This document shows positions 17,991 to 25,230 of a stretch of 64,000 nt of DNA, piece after piece (position 1 is the stretch's first letter; every line of letters begins with the position of its first letter). The position numbers and the translations under genes were made by a program. Where the stretch lies: the NCBI RefSeq assembly GCF_013404595.1, contig NZ_JABVAX010000001.1, forward strand, positions 372,001-436,000, given 5' to 3'. A model generated the notes under the pieces. The model was not told the origin of the DNA. It worked only from the letters and a program-made list of their open reading frames with translations, and did not search any database. The DNA comes from Jannaschia marina. GTDB lineage: Bacteria > Pseudomonadota > Alphaproteobacteria > Rhodobacterales > Rhodobacteraceae.

Positions 17991-19501
17991 CCACGCTTCT
18001 GCAGCTCGACGGGCTGACCAAGGCCTACCCCGGTGTAGTCGCGAACGACGACGTGTCCTTCGCGATCCGCGCCGGCGGGGTCCATGCGCTGCTGGGTGAG
18101 AACGGGGCGGGCAAGTCGACCCTGGTGAAGACGATCTACGGTCTCGTGAAGCCCGACAGCGGCAGCATGACCCTGAAGGGCGCGCCCTTCGCCCCCGCCG
18201 AGCCGCGGGCCGCGCGGGCGGCGGGCGTGGCTATGGTCTTCCAGCATTTCAGCCTGTTCGAGGCGCTCTCGGTGGCCGAGAACGTCGCGCTCGGCATGGA
18301 GAATCCGCCGCGCCTGCGCGATCTGGCGGCGCGTATCCGCGAGGTGTCCGAGACCTACGGCCTGCCGCTCGACCCGGGCCGGCGCGTGGGCGACCTCTCG
18401 GCCGGGGAGCGGCAGCGGGTGGAGATCATCCGGTGTCTGCTCCAGGACCCGAGCCTTCTCATCATGGACGAGCCGACCAGCGTCCTGACCCCGCAGGAGG
18501 TGGAGATCCTTTTCGCCACGTTGCGCAAGCTCTCGGCGGAGGGGACGTCGATCCTCTACATCTCGCACAAGCTCGAGGAGATCCGCGCGCTCTGCGATGC
18601 CGCGACGATCCTGCGCGGCGGGCGCGTGGTGGGCGAGGTCGATCCACGAACGACGTCGGCAGCCGAGCTCGCCGAGCGCATGGTCGGCACGAAGCTGACC
18701 GCGCCGAAGGCCGTCGCCGGCGACGCGGGCGAGGTCGTGCTCGCCGTCGCGGAGCTTTCGCTGCCCCCGGTGTCGCAGTTCGGCACCCCCTTGCAGGAGG
18801 TCGGCTTCACCGTGCGCGCGGGCGAGGTTCTGGGCATCGGCGGGGTGGCGGGCAACGGGCAGGACGAGCTCCTCGCCGCGCTCTCGGGCGAACGGCTGAG
18901 CAAGGTCGGAAGCATCACGCTCGACGGCACCGACCTGTCGCGCAGGGGGCCGACGATGCGGCGCGCCGCGGGCCTGCTGACCGGGCCGGAGGAACGGCTG
19001 GGACATGCCGCCGTGCCCGAGATGACGCTGGCCGAGAACGCCGCGCTGACCGGAGCCACACGCAAGGAGATGCTCGCGAACGGCTTTCTGGTCTGGGGCC
19101 GTGCGCGCAGCTTCGCCGACGAGATCATCGCCGCTTTCGATGTGCGCACGCCCGGCAACCACGTCGCGGCGCAAGCCCTCTCGGGCGGCAACCTGCAGAA
19201 ATTCGTCATCGGTCGCGAAGTGCTTCAGGCCCCGCGCGTCCTCATCGTCAACCAGCCGACCTGGGGCGTCGACGCCCTTGCCGCGGCGGCAATCCGTCAG
19301 GCGCTCCTCGATCTCGCGGGGCAGGGCGCGGCGATCGTCGTCATCAGTCAGGATCTCGACGAACTCCTCGAGATTTCCGATCGCTTCGTGGCGCTGAACG
19401 GCGGACGGCTCTCGGGCGACGTGCCGACGGCGACGCTGACGATGGAGAAGATCGGCCTGATGCTCGGCGGGGCCCACGACATGGAGGTGGCGCATGTCTG
19501 A
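17987..19501 (+). CDS. BMP-family ABC importer ATPase (two nucleotide-binding domains), probable purine/nucleoside uptake
   Basis: A 504-aa cytoplasmic ATPase with two fused domains like RbsA and NupA. The first has Walker A GENGAGKSTL, LSAGERQRVEIIR and LLIMDEPTSVLTPQE; the second has the degenerate P-loop GVAGNGQDELLAALSGE and LSGGNLQKFVIGREV, the usual asymmetry of this class. The likely start is TTG 17987, overlapping the xdhC stop as TTGA with GGGGAG upstream; it gives the expected LLQLDGLTKAYPGV. Linkage to xdhABC suggests import of xanthine, other purines or nucleosides. The substrate is inferred from context. Confidence 0.93.
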   Translation: MTTLLQLDGLTKAYPGVVANDDVSFAIRAGGVHALLGENGAGKSTLVKTIYGLVKPDSGSMTLKGAPFAPAEPRAARAAGVAMVFQHFSLFEALSVAENVALGMENPPRLRDLAARIREVSETYGLPLDPGRRVGDLSAGERQRVEIIRCLLQDPSLLIMDEPTSVLTPQEVEILFATLRKLSAEGTSILYISHKLEEIRALCDAATILRGGRVVGEVDPRTTSAAELAERMVGTKLTAPKAVAGDAGEVVLAVAELSLPPVSQFGTPLQEVGFTVRAGEVLGIGGVAGNGQDELLAALSGERLSKVGSITLDGTDLSRRGPTMRRAAGLLTGPEERLGHAAVPEMTLAENAALTGATRKEMLANGFLVWGRARSFADEIIAAFDVRTPGNHVAAQALSGGNLQKFVIGREVLQAPRVLIVNQPTWGVDALAAAAIRQALLDLAGQGAAIVVISQDLDELLEISDRFVALNGGRLSGDVPTATLTMEKIGLMLGGAHDMEVAHV

Positions 19502-19526
19502 CATCCGCCGGAACCGGTCCGCATGA
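19494..19526 (+). other. Bridging mini-ORF between ATPase and permease genes
   Basis: ATG 19494 begins inside the last codons of the ATPase gene (ATGTCTGA) and reads MSDIRRNRSA to a TGA that overlaps the permease ATG at 19523 (ATGA). A ribosome ending on the ATPase could restart here and be delivered to the permease start, whose own ribosome site is weak. The peptide itself is probably irrelevant. Similar bridges occur at 53779, 55763 and 62015. Confidence 0.35.
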
Positions 19527-20605
19527 TCCACCTCGAGCGCCGCCCGACCCCCTCGCGCGCCTGGGGCGCGGCCTCCCCGCTGCTGGCGGTCGCGCTGACG
19601 ATGGTGGCGGGCGGGCTGATGTTCGCGGCGCTCGGCAAGGACCCACTGGAGGCACTGCGCACGATCTTCTGGGATCCGGTGCTGGGCGAATTCGCGTGGT
19701 ATTTCCGCGGCCAGATCCTCGTGAAGGCCGGACCGCTCATCCTGATCGCCGTGGGCCTCGCGCTCGGCTTCCGCGCGGGCGTCTGGAACATCGGGGCCGA
19801 GGGGCAGTACATCGTCGGTGCCATCTGCGGCGCGGCGGCGGGGCTGGTCTTCTATCCGACCGACAGCGTGCGGATCTTTCCGTTCATGGTCGTCTTCGGT
19901 GCCTTCGGCGGCATCGCCTGGGCGATGATCCCGGCGCTTCTGAAGGTGCGGCTCGGCACCAACGAGATCCTGGTGTCGCTCATGCTCGTCTACGTGGCCG
20001 AGAACCTGCTCGCCTCGGCCGCCGTGAACTGGCTGCGCAACCCCGACGCTGTGGGCTTCCCCGGCTCGCGCAACCTTGCCCGGTGGGACGCCTCGGCGAA
20101 CCTCGAACTTATCGAGGGCACCGGCATCCACTGGGGGGTCGTCGCGGCCCTGATCGCGGTGATCTTCGCCCATGTCATGCTGACGCGGCACCTGATGGGC
20201 TTTCAGGTGCGGCTGGCCGGAGCCTCGCCGCGGGCGGCCCGCTTCGGCGGGGTCAACACCGGCCGCCTTATCGTGCTCTGCCTCGGCTTTTCCGGGATGC
20301 TGGCCGGGATGGCGGGCCTCTTCGAGGTGACGGGTCCGGCGGGCCAGATCTCCATCGACTTCGCATCCGGATACGGCTTCACCGCGATCATCGTGGCTTT
20401 CCTCGGGCGGCTCAACCCGCTCGGCATCGTCGCGGCGGGGCTCCTGATGGCGCTGACCTACGTCGGCGGCGAGGCGGCCTCCGCGAACCTCGGCCTTCCG
20501 TCGGCGGCGATCTCGGCCTTCCAGGGGATGCTGCTGTTTTTCCTGCTGGCGGTGGACGTCCTGACGAACTTCCGGGTCAGGGTCGGCAAGGGGGTGGCGG
20601 CGTGA
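19523..20605 (+). CDS. BMP-family ABC importer permease, first subunit
   Basis: A 360-aa inner-membrane permease with eight to ten predicted helices. The segments FRAGVWNIGAEGQYIVGAICG and IPALLKVRLGTNEILVSLM are the conserved core of the YufP/NupP type, and FGGVNTGRLIVLCLGFSGMLAGMAG follows the coupling-helix region. It pairs with the second permease at 21202 to form the channel driven by the double ATPase. A small membrane gene overlaps its end (GTGA), and a hairpin-rich gap separates it from the second permease. Confidence 0.93.
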   Translation: MIHLERRPTPSRAWGAASPLLAVALTMVAGGLMFAALGKDPLEALRTIFWDPVLGEFAWYFRGQILVKAGPLILIAVGLALGFRAGVWNIGAEGQYIVGAICGAAAGLVFYPTDSVRIFPFMVVFGAFGGIAWAMIPALLKVRLGTNEILVSLMLVYVAENLLASAAVNWLRNPDAVGFPGSRNLARWDASANLELIEGTGIHWGVVAALIAVIFAHVMLTRHLMGFQVRLAGASPRAARFGGVNTGRLIVLCLGFSGMLAGMAGLFEVTGPAGQISIDFASGYGFTAIIVAFLGRLNPLGIVAAGLLMALTYVGGEAASANLGLPSAAISAFQGMLLFFLLAVDVLTNFRVRVGKGVAA

Positions 20606-20880
20606 GCGGCGCGACGGAGGAACGCGGAGTGGTCCGCCTTGTCCCCGTCTTCGCGGTCTGCGTCCTACTTGGTGCGACGATTCTTGCCCTGCCGCTGGTC
20701 CTGGCGGTGGGAACGTTCGGGGTCGCCCCGGTCGTGACGCTCGTGGCGCTGTCCTGTGCGGCGGGGCTCGCCTTGGCGCGCGGTCCCGGCGCGGCCCGCC
20801 TGCGGGCAGTCCTCGGAGGCGCGGCCTGCGGCGCGGGCGCGTCGCTTGTCGCGGTCATCCTGATGTTGGGTGGGAGCTGA
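20602..20880 (+). CDS. Small membrane protein between the two permease genes
   Basis: A 92-aa frame from GTG 20602, overlapping the permease stop as GTGA. It is almost entirely hydrophobic, with about three membrane segments: VPVFAVCVLLGATILALPLVL, GVAPVVTLVALSCAAGLALA and LGGAACGAGASLVAVILML, linked by a short Arg-rich loop. I recognise no family. Position inside a transporter operon, tight coupling and composition support a real gene, perhaps an accessory or stabilising subunit of the importer. BMP-type importers usually have no such component. Confidence 0.65.
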   Translation: MSGATEERGVVRLVPVFAVCVLLGATILALPLVLAVGTFGVAPVVTLVALSCAAGLALARGPGAARLRAVLGGAACGAGASLVAVILMLGGS

Positions 20881-20993
20881 CATGGACGTGCATGGCCTGT
20901 CTCATCCTCCAGTAGCGGAGGCAGATTTTCGGATTTGGATGCTCGCAACCCAGTCGGAACGGAGGTCCGCGACTGCCCGGGTGGGCGCGGACG

Positions 20994-21140
20994 TGCCCGC
21001 CATGGGGCGGGCAGGCGCGTGCCGATCCGCGCGGCGGATCGGCGAAGCAGTGGCGGCGGACGCCGCGACAAGTCCACGCCCGATGGGTACCATCGGGCAG
21101 CCCCCGACCGCCCCCATGGGCGGGGGCAAAGCCCCCCCCC
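20994..21140 (+). repeat. Array of perfect hairpins and a C9 tract in the intra-operon gap
   Basis: The 321-bp gap between the small membrane gene and the second permease holds consecutive perfect stem-loops: 20994-21013 (TGCCCGCC, loop ATGG), 21021-21043 (GCCGATCCGC, loop GCG), 21078-21098 (GCCCGATGG, loop GTA), and two competing stems at 21108-21123 (CCGCCC, loop CCAT) and 21122-21136 (GGGGGC, loop AAA). A run of nine C follows at 21132-21140. Such structures inside an operon can block 3' exonucleases or cause partial termination, giving different amounts of upstream and downstream products. The C9 run is prone to slippage. Confidence 0.7.
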
Positions 21141-21201
21141 GCGGCCGGGGACTGCCCTTACCGCGTCATGCCGACATTCGATGCCAGTCGAGGAGACAGA
21201 G

Positions 21202-22131
21202 ATGGACCTGAGCAGCATCTCCCCCGCCCTCCTCATCGCCTCCCTGATGGTGGCCGCCACGCCGATCCTGCTCGCCGCGCTCGGGGAGATGGTGGTCGAG
21301 AAGGCCGGCGTGCTGAACCTCGGGGTCGAGGGCATGATGATCATGGGGGCCGTCTGCGGCTTCATCGCCGGAGTGGAGAGCGGATCGCCCTGGCTGGGCT
21401 TCCTGTCGGCCGCCGTAGGAGGCGCGGCGATGGCGCTCCTCTTCGGCGTGCTCACGCAGGTGCTGCTGTCGAACCAGGTGGCGACGGGGCTTGCGCTGAC
21501 GCTCTTCGGCCTCGGGCTGTCGAGCCTCCTCGGCCAAGGCTACGTTGGCATCAAGACGAACACGCTGGGCCGGATCGACCTCGGGCCGCTGACGGACATC
21601 CCCTTCTTCGGCCGCGTCCTCTTCGGGCATGACCCGATCGTCTATCTCTCGATCCTCCTCGTCCTCGGCGTCTGGGCCTTCCTCAAGTACACCCGCGCGG
21701 GCCTCGTCCTGCGCGCGGTGGGCGAGAGCCACGACGCCGCCCATGCGCTCGGCTACGGCGTGCGGCGCGTGCGGCTGATGGCGATCGCCTTCGGCGGGGC
21801 CTGCGCGGGCCTCGGCGGGGCCTATCTCAGCCTCGTGCGGGTGCCGCAGTGGACCGAGGGCATGACCGCCGGCGCGGGCTGGATCGCGCTCGCCATCGTC
21901 GTCTTCGCCAGCTGGCGGGCGGGCCGCGTTCTGGCGGGTGCCTATCTTTTCGGCGGGATCACCGTCCTGCAGCTCAACCTCCAGACGGCGGGGGCACGGG
22001 TGCCGGTCGAGCTTCTGTCGGCCGCCCCCTATCTTGTCACCATCCTCGTGCTCGTGCTTATTTCGCTGCGCGCCGGGCGAGGCGGGGATGCGCCCGCCTG
22101 TCTCGGCAAACCATTCCACGCCTCGAGTTGA
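21202..22131 (+). CDS. BMP-family ABC importer permease, second subunit
   Basis: A 309-aa inner-membrane permease of the YufQ/NupQ type with about eight to nine helices. TPILLAALGEMVVEKAGVLN, LGVEGMMIMGAVCGFI and LRAVGESHDAAHALGYGV (cytoplasmic coupling loop) are conserved in the family, and GAGWIALAIVVFASWRAGR follows. ATG 21202 has GGAGACAGAG upstream. It lies after the hairpin-rich gap, 29 bp before the binding-protein gene, and completes the channel with the permease at 19523. Confidence 0.93.
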   Translation: MDLSSISPALLIASLMVAATPILLAALGEMVVEKAGVLNLGVEGMMIMGAVCGFIAGVESGSPWLGFLSAAVGGAAMALLFGVLTQVLLSNQVATGLALTLFGLGLSSLLGQGYVGIKTNTLGRIDLGPLTDIPFFGRVLFGHDPIVYLSILLVLGVWAFLKYTRAGLVLRAVGESHDAAHALGYGVRRVRLMAIAFGGACAGLGGAYLSLVRVPQWTEGMTAGAGWIALAIVVFASWRAGRVLAGAYLFGGITVLQLNLQTAGARVPVELLSAAPYLVTILVLVLISLRAGRGGDAPACLGKPFHASS

Positions 22132-22160
22132 ACGGGGCGGGTTCCAACGGGAGATCACGC

Positions 22161-23249
22161 ATGACACTCAAGACCCTTCTGGCCGGCGCGATGGCGCTCG
22201 GCCTCGCCACGCCGGCGCTGGCCCAGGACGATCCGGTGAAGGTCGGCTTCATCTACGTCGGGCCGATCGGCGACGGCGGCTGGACCTACCAGCACGATCA
22301 GGGCCGCCTCGCGGTCGAGGAGCATTTCGGCGACGCGGTCGAGACCGTCTATCAGGAGAGCGTGCCGGAAGGCGCGGACGCCGAGCGCGCGATCACCCAG
22401 ATGGCGCTGCAGGGGGCGGACCTCATCTTCACCACGTCGTTCGGTTACATGGATGCGACCAACGCCGTCGCCGCCAAGTTCCCCGACGTGAAGTTCGAGC
22501 ACGCCACCGGCTTCAAGCGCGAGCATCCGAACGTCTCGACCTACGATGCGCGCTTCTACGAGGGCCGTGCCGTGACGGGCACGATCGCCGGGCATCTGAC
22601 CGAGACGAACAAGATCGGCTATATCGCCTCCTTCCCGATCCCCGAGGTCATCCAGGGAATCAACTCGTCGTTCCTACACGCGCAGAAGGTGAACCCCGAC
22701 ATCGAGATGGTCGTGACTTGGGCCTACACCTGGTTCGACCCCGCGAAGGAGGCCGATGCCGCCCGCGCCATGATCGACCAGGGCGTCGACGTGATCCTGC
22801 AGCACACCGACTCGACGGCCCCGCAGGCCGCCGCGCAGGAAGCCAACGAGAACGGCGGCCGCGTCTTCACCTTCGGTCAGGCCTCCGACATGGCGGAGTT
22901 CAAGCCGACGCCGCGCGTCGCATCCATCATCGACGACTGGTCGCCCTATTACATCGAGCGCGTCCAGGCCGTGATCGACGGCACCTGGGAGCAGCAAGCG
23001 AGCTGGGGCGGGATGCCCGAGGGCGAGGTCGTCATCGGTGAGATCACCGATGCGGTCCCGGCCGAGGTGAAGGCCGAGGCCGAAGCGATGATCGCCGCGA
23101 TCACCGCGGGCGAGTACCACCCGTTCACCGGCCCGATCAATCGCCAGGACGGCTCGGCCTGGCTCGCCGAGGGCGAGGTCGCCGAAGACGGCGCGCTCCT
23201 CGGGATGGACTTCTACATCGAGGGGCTGACGGGCGACATTCCGAACTGA
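22161..23249 (+). CDS. BMP/PnrA-type substrate-binding lipoprotein-family protein of the ABC importer (periplasmic)
   Basis: A 362-aa periplasmic binding protein. The first 22 residues are a signal peptide (TLKTLLAGAMALGLATPALAQ, no lipobox Cys), then KVGFIYVGPIGDGGWTYQHDQG, the BMP-domain start whose aromatic residues contact the ligand. FTTSFGYMDATNAVAAKFPDV and the ILQHTDSTAPQAAAQEANE hinge region follow. PnrA-like members bind purine nucleosides, and the xdhABC link fits a purine ligand. ATG 22161 has GGGAGA upstream. It is the last gene of the operon; a terminator-like hairpin lies 21 bp after the stop. Confidence 0.94.
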   Translation: MTLKTLLAGAMALGLATPALAQDDPVKVGFIYVGPIGDGGWTYQHDQGRLAVEEHFGDAVETVYQESVPEGADAERAITQMALQGADLIFTTSFGYMDATNAVAAKFPDVKFEHATGFKREHPNVSTYDARFYEGRAVTGTIAGHLTETNKIGYIASFPIPEVIQGINSSFLHAQKVNPDIEMVVTWAYTWFDPAKEADAARAMIDQGVDVILQHTDSTAPQAAAQEANENGGRVFTFGQASDMAEFKPTPRVASIIDDWSPYYIERVQAVIDGTWEQQASWGGMPEGEVVIGEITDAVPAEVKAEAEAMIAAITAGEYHPFTGPINRQDGSAWLAEGEVAEDGALLGMDFYIEGLTGDIPN

Positions 23250-23270
23250 GCTTCGCCGTTTGATCCGGAC

Positions 23271-23305
23271 GTGCCCGGCGGAGCGATCCGGCGGGCACTT
23301 TTCTT
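23271..23305 (+). terminator. Rho-independent-type terminator of the xdh-ABC operon
   Basis: Arms GTGCCCGGCGGA and TCCGGCGGGCAC (12 bases, one mismatch) around GCGA are followed by TTTTCTT. It starts 21 bp downstream of the binding-protein stop. Its sequence is closely related to the hairpin at 23432-23459. Confidence 0.75.
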
Positions 23306-23327
23306 GCGGGCAAGGGCTGCGCTGCCC

Positions 23328-23383
23328 TCCTCGGGCTCGACCCGAGGATCTCCCCATCCCGCGAGATGGCCGGGTCAAGCCCG
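23328..23383. repeat. Copy of the GGGCTCGACCCGA palindromic repeat and a degenerate neighbour
   Basis: TCCTCGGG and CCCGAGGA flank CTCGA at 23328-23348, the same core as the element at 5556-5578. A second unit follows at 23371-23383 (CGGG, TCAAG, CCCG), the inverted form of the same repeat. Both lie between convergent genes. Confidence 0.6.
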
Positions 23384-23431
23384 ACCCTGACGCGGACCGG
23401 GGCGCACCCGCCGTGTCCCGATCGCACGACA

Positions 23432-23459
23432 ACACCCGGCGGATCGCTCCGCCGGGTGT
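23432..23459. repeat. Perfect 12-bp stem-loop related to the terminator at 23271
   Basis: ACACCCGGCGGA and TCCGCCGGGTGT flank TCGC. The stem shares CCCGGCGGA and the loop region with the hairpin at 23271-23298, so the two look like relatives bracketing the palindromic repeats. It lies 47 bp past the end of the minus-strand EF-hand gene and may end that transcript; no T-run is seen on either strand. Confidence 0.55.
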
Positions 23460-23506
23460 CCTCGCTTCACCGTGGCTATGCTGGGGAGGAAACCACGGCT
23501 GTCCGA

Positions 23507-23737
23507 TCAGGACGGAAGCAGCCCCGCATCCACCGCATCCTGCAGTTCGGTTGCGCTCAGCACGCCGTCGGCGTCGGTATCCATCGCCGCGAAGCTCTCG
23601 GCGGTCATGTCGGGGAAGGCCGTCTGCAGCTCTTCCAGGGACACGTTCCCGTCGCCGTCCGCGTCGAGAGCCCCCTGCGCCATGAGCGGCGTCGCGAGGG
23701 CCACGGTGATCGCGGCCGTCGTGATGAAGGATTTCAT
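23507..23737 (-). CDS. Exported EF-hand calcium-binding protein
   Basis: A 76-aa protein with a signal peptide (MKSFITTAAITVALATPLMAQ) and two EF-hand loops, DADGDGNVSLEE and DTDADGVLSATE, each with the Asp-x-Asp-x-Asp-Gly pattern and a Glu at position 12. It probably binds calcium in the periplasm. ATG 23737 is chosen because TCAGGAG lies upstream and it gives a complete signal peptide; the frame is open further upstream without such support. It is apparently a single-gene transcript. Function beyond calcium binding is unknown. Confidence 0.87.
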   Translation of the reverse strand: MKSFITTAAITVALATPLMAQGALDADGDGNVSLEELQTAFPDMTAESFAAMDTDADGVLSATELQDAVDAGLLPS

Positions 23738-24039
23738 ACTTGCACTCCTGATAGGCTCGGGCGCTTGGGTTCGCCCGCCCCCTGTTGACCACCTTCGTCG
23801 GCCGGTCGCCCCTTCGGCGGGCCATCGCCCCGGTTTCACGCGCCTCGCCGCCGGTTCGCCGCTTCGCGCTGCGCATGTTTTCGCGCTTCCAAGTCGCCTC
23901 TGGCGCGACCGGCGGAAAGACTCCCTGCCATGGGTCCGATCCGGCCCTTTTCTGCCGAACGGTCCGTTTCAGGATCGGATCGACCTTGAAGGGCGCGGCC
24001 TCGGTTCCGTGATGTCCCGCCCCGTTCCGACTCGTGCGG
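23738..24039. other. Non-coding gap upstream of the EF-hand gene
   Basis: About 300 bp between two minus-strand genes. I see only the ribosome site of the EF-hand gene near its right flank (TCAGGAG at about 23745-23751). No convincing small gene, hairpin or promoter pair stands out. It should contain the EF-hand promoter and the end of the ene-reductase transcript. Confidence 0.5.
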
Positions 24040-25164
24040 TCATGTCGGCGGTTCGGTCCGGTGCAGCGTCGGATAATCGACGTAGCCTTCCGCTCCGCCG
24101 CCGTAGAACGTGTCGCCGTCGGCTTCGGTGTAGGGGCCGCCCGCCGCGATGCGCACCGGCAGGTCCGGGTTGGCGAGGAAGAGGCGCCCGTAGCAGATCG
24201 CATCGGCCCGCCCGTCGGTGAGCCATGCCGCGCCCTCCTCCGCATCGAAGCCCCCGTTGACGACGAAGGGCCCGTCGAAGGCCGCGCGCATCGCGGGCAC
24301 GACCGCTTCCGCCGCCTCCGCGTCACCGCCGCCATGGCTGTTCGGGCGGACGACGTGGAGATAGGCCAGCCCGCGCCCGGCACAGAGCTTCGCCGCCGCC
24401 GCGTAGGTGCCCGTCGGGTCGTCGTCGTGGCTTCCGCCCGCGCCGCCGGTCGGCGAAAGGCGGATGCCGATGCGGTCGGGCTCCATCTCCTCGGCCAGCG
24501 CGTCGAGGATCTCGCCGACGATGCGGATGCGGTTCTCGACCGGCCCGCCGTAGCGGTCGTCGCGCCTGTTGACGGAAGAGCGGATGAACTGGTCGAGCAG
24601 GTAGCCGTTCGCCGCGTGCAACTCCACGCCGTCGAAGCCCGCGGCCAGGGCACATCGCGCCGCGTGACGGTAATCCTCGATCAGCCGCGGGATCTCGTCT
24701 GTCCGCAGCGCGCGCGCCTCGGGGTGGGGCACGGTCGGGCCGTCGGGGTGATAGTCGCCGACGAAGGCCTGCCCCTCGGGCGTCCAGGTGGAGGAGGACA
24801 CCGGCGGTTCGCCGTCGTGGAAGCACGAATGGCTGATCGCGCCGACGTGCCAGAGCTGGCAGAAGATGCGCCCGCCCGCGTTATGGACGGCGTCGGTCAC
24901 GAGCGCCCAGCCCGCGACCTGATCGTCGGTGTGGATCCCGGGCGTCCAGGCATAGCCCTGCCCCTCGGTGCTGATCTGTGTGGCCTCCGACACTATCAGC
25001 CCGGCCGAGGCGCGCTGCGCGTAGTAGAGCGCATGGAGCGGCGTCTGCACGTGCCCGGGCACCTTCGAGCGGGAGCGCGTGAGCGGGGCCATGACCATGC
25101 GGTTCGCGAGAGTGATCGGGCCCATCGGCAGCGGCTCGAACAGGGGGGCGACGGCGTCTTTCAT
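24040..25164 (-). CDS. Old yellow enzyme family alkene reductase / NADH:flavin oxidoreductase
   Basis: A 374-aa FMN enzyme with a TIM-barrel fold that reduces activated C=C bonds, nitro groups or nitrate esters with NAD(P)H. FEPLPMGPITLANRMVMAPLTRSRS is the OYE start; QLWHVGAISH gives FMN contacts, GFDGVELHAANGYLLDQFI carries the substrate-binding His-x-x-Asn pair, RYGGPVENRIR follows, and the C-terminal phosphate site reads AICYGRLFLANPDLP. Length fits the NemA/XenB branch. ATG 25164 follows a GGAGAC ribosome site. Physiological substrate unknown. Confidence 0.93.
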   Translation of the reverse strand: MKDAVAPLFEPLPMGPITLANRMVMAPLTRSRSKVPGHVQTPLHALYYAQRASAGLIVSEATQISTEGQGYAWTPGIHTDDQVAGWALVTDAVHNAGGRIFCQLWHVGAISHSCFHDGEPPVSSSTWTPEGQAFVGDYHPDGPTVPHPEARALRTDEIPRLIEDYRHAARCALAAGFDGVELHAANGYLLDQFIRSSVNRRDDRYGGPVENRIRIVGEILDALAEEMEPDRIGIRLSPTGGAGGSHDDDPTGTYAAAAKLCAGRGLAYLHVVRPNSHGGGDAEAAEAVVPAMRAAFDGPFVVNGGFDAEEGAAWLTDGRADAICYGRLFLANPDLPVRIAAGGPYTEADGDTFYGGGAEGYVDYPTLHRTEPPT

Positions 25165-25230
25165 CTCGGTCTCCTTCGGAATTGTCCTGTCAGAACCCGC
25201 AGGCCGGAGATCGGTTTCCCGCCCCTCGCG

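Noticed and set aside
17720-20191. Long minus-strand open frame opposite the ABC genes
   Set aside because: Antisense shadow; its translation is Arg/His/Gly-rich without motifs and lies over well-supported genes.
20882-21211. Plus-strand frame of about 110 codons after the small membrane gene, with GGGAG before its ATG
   Set aside because: The ribosome site is tempting, but the translation is mostly derived from the hairpin repeats, has no protein-like pattern and runs into the second permease start.
20021-23249. CRISPR-like array suggested by repeated hairpins
   Set aside because: The hairpins at 20994-21140 differ in sequence and spacing and have no unique spacers or cas genes nearby.
22674-24653. 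Long minus-strand open frame spanning binding protein, EF-hand gene and ene-reductase
   Set aside because: It crosses three real genes and their gaps in the wrong frame; no domain is visible.
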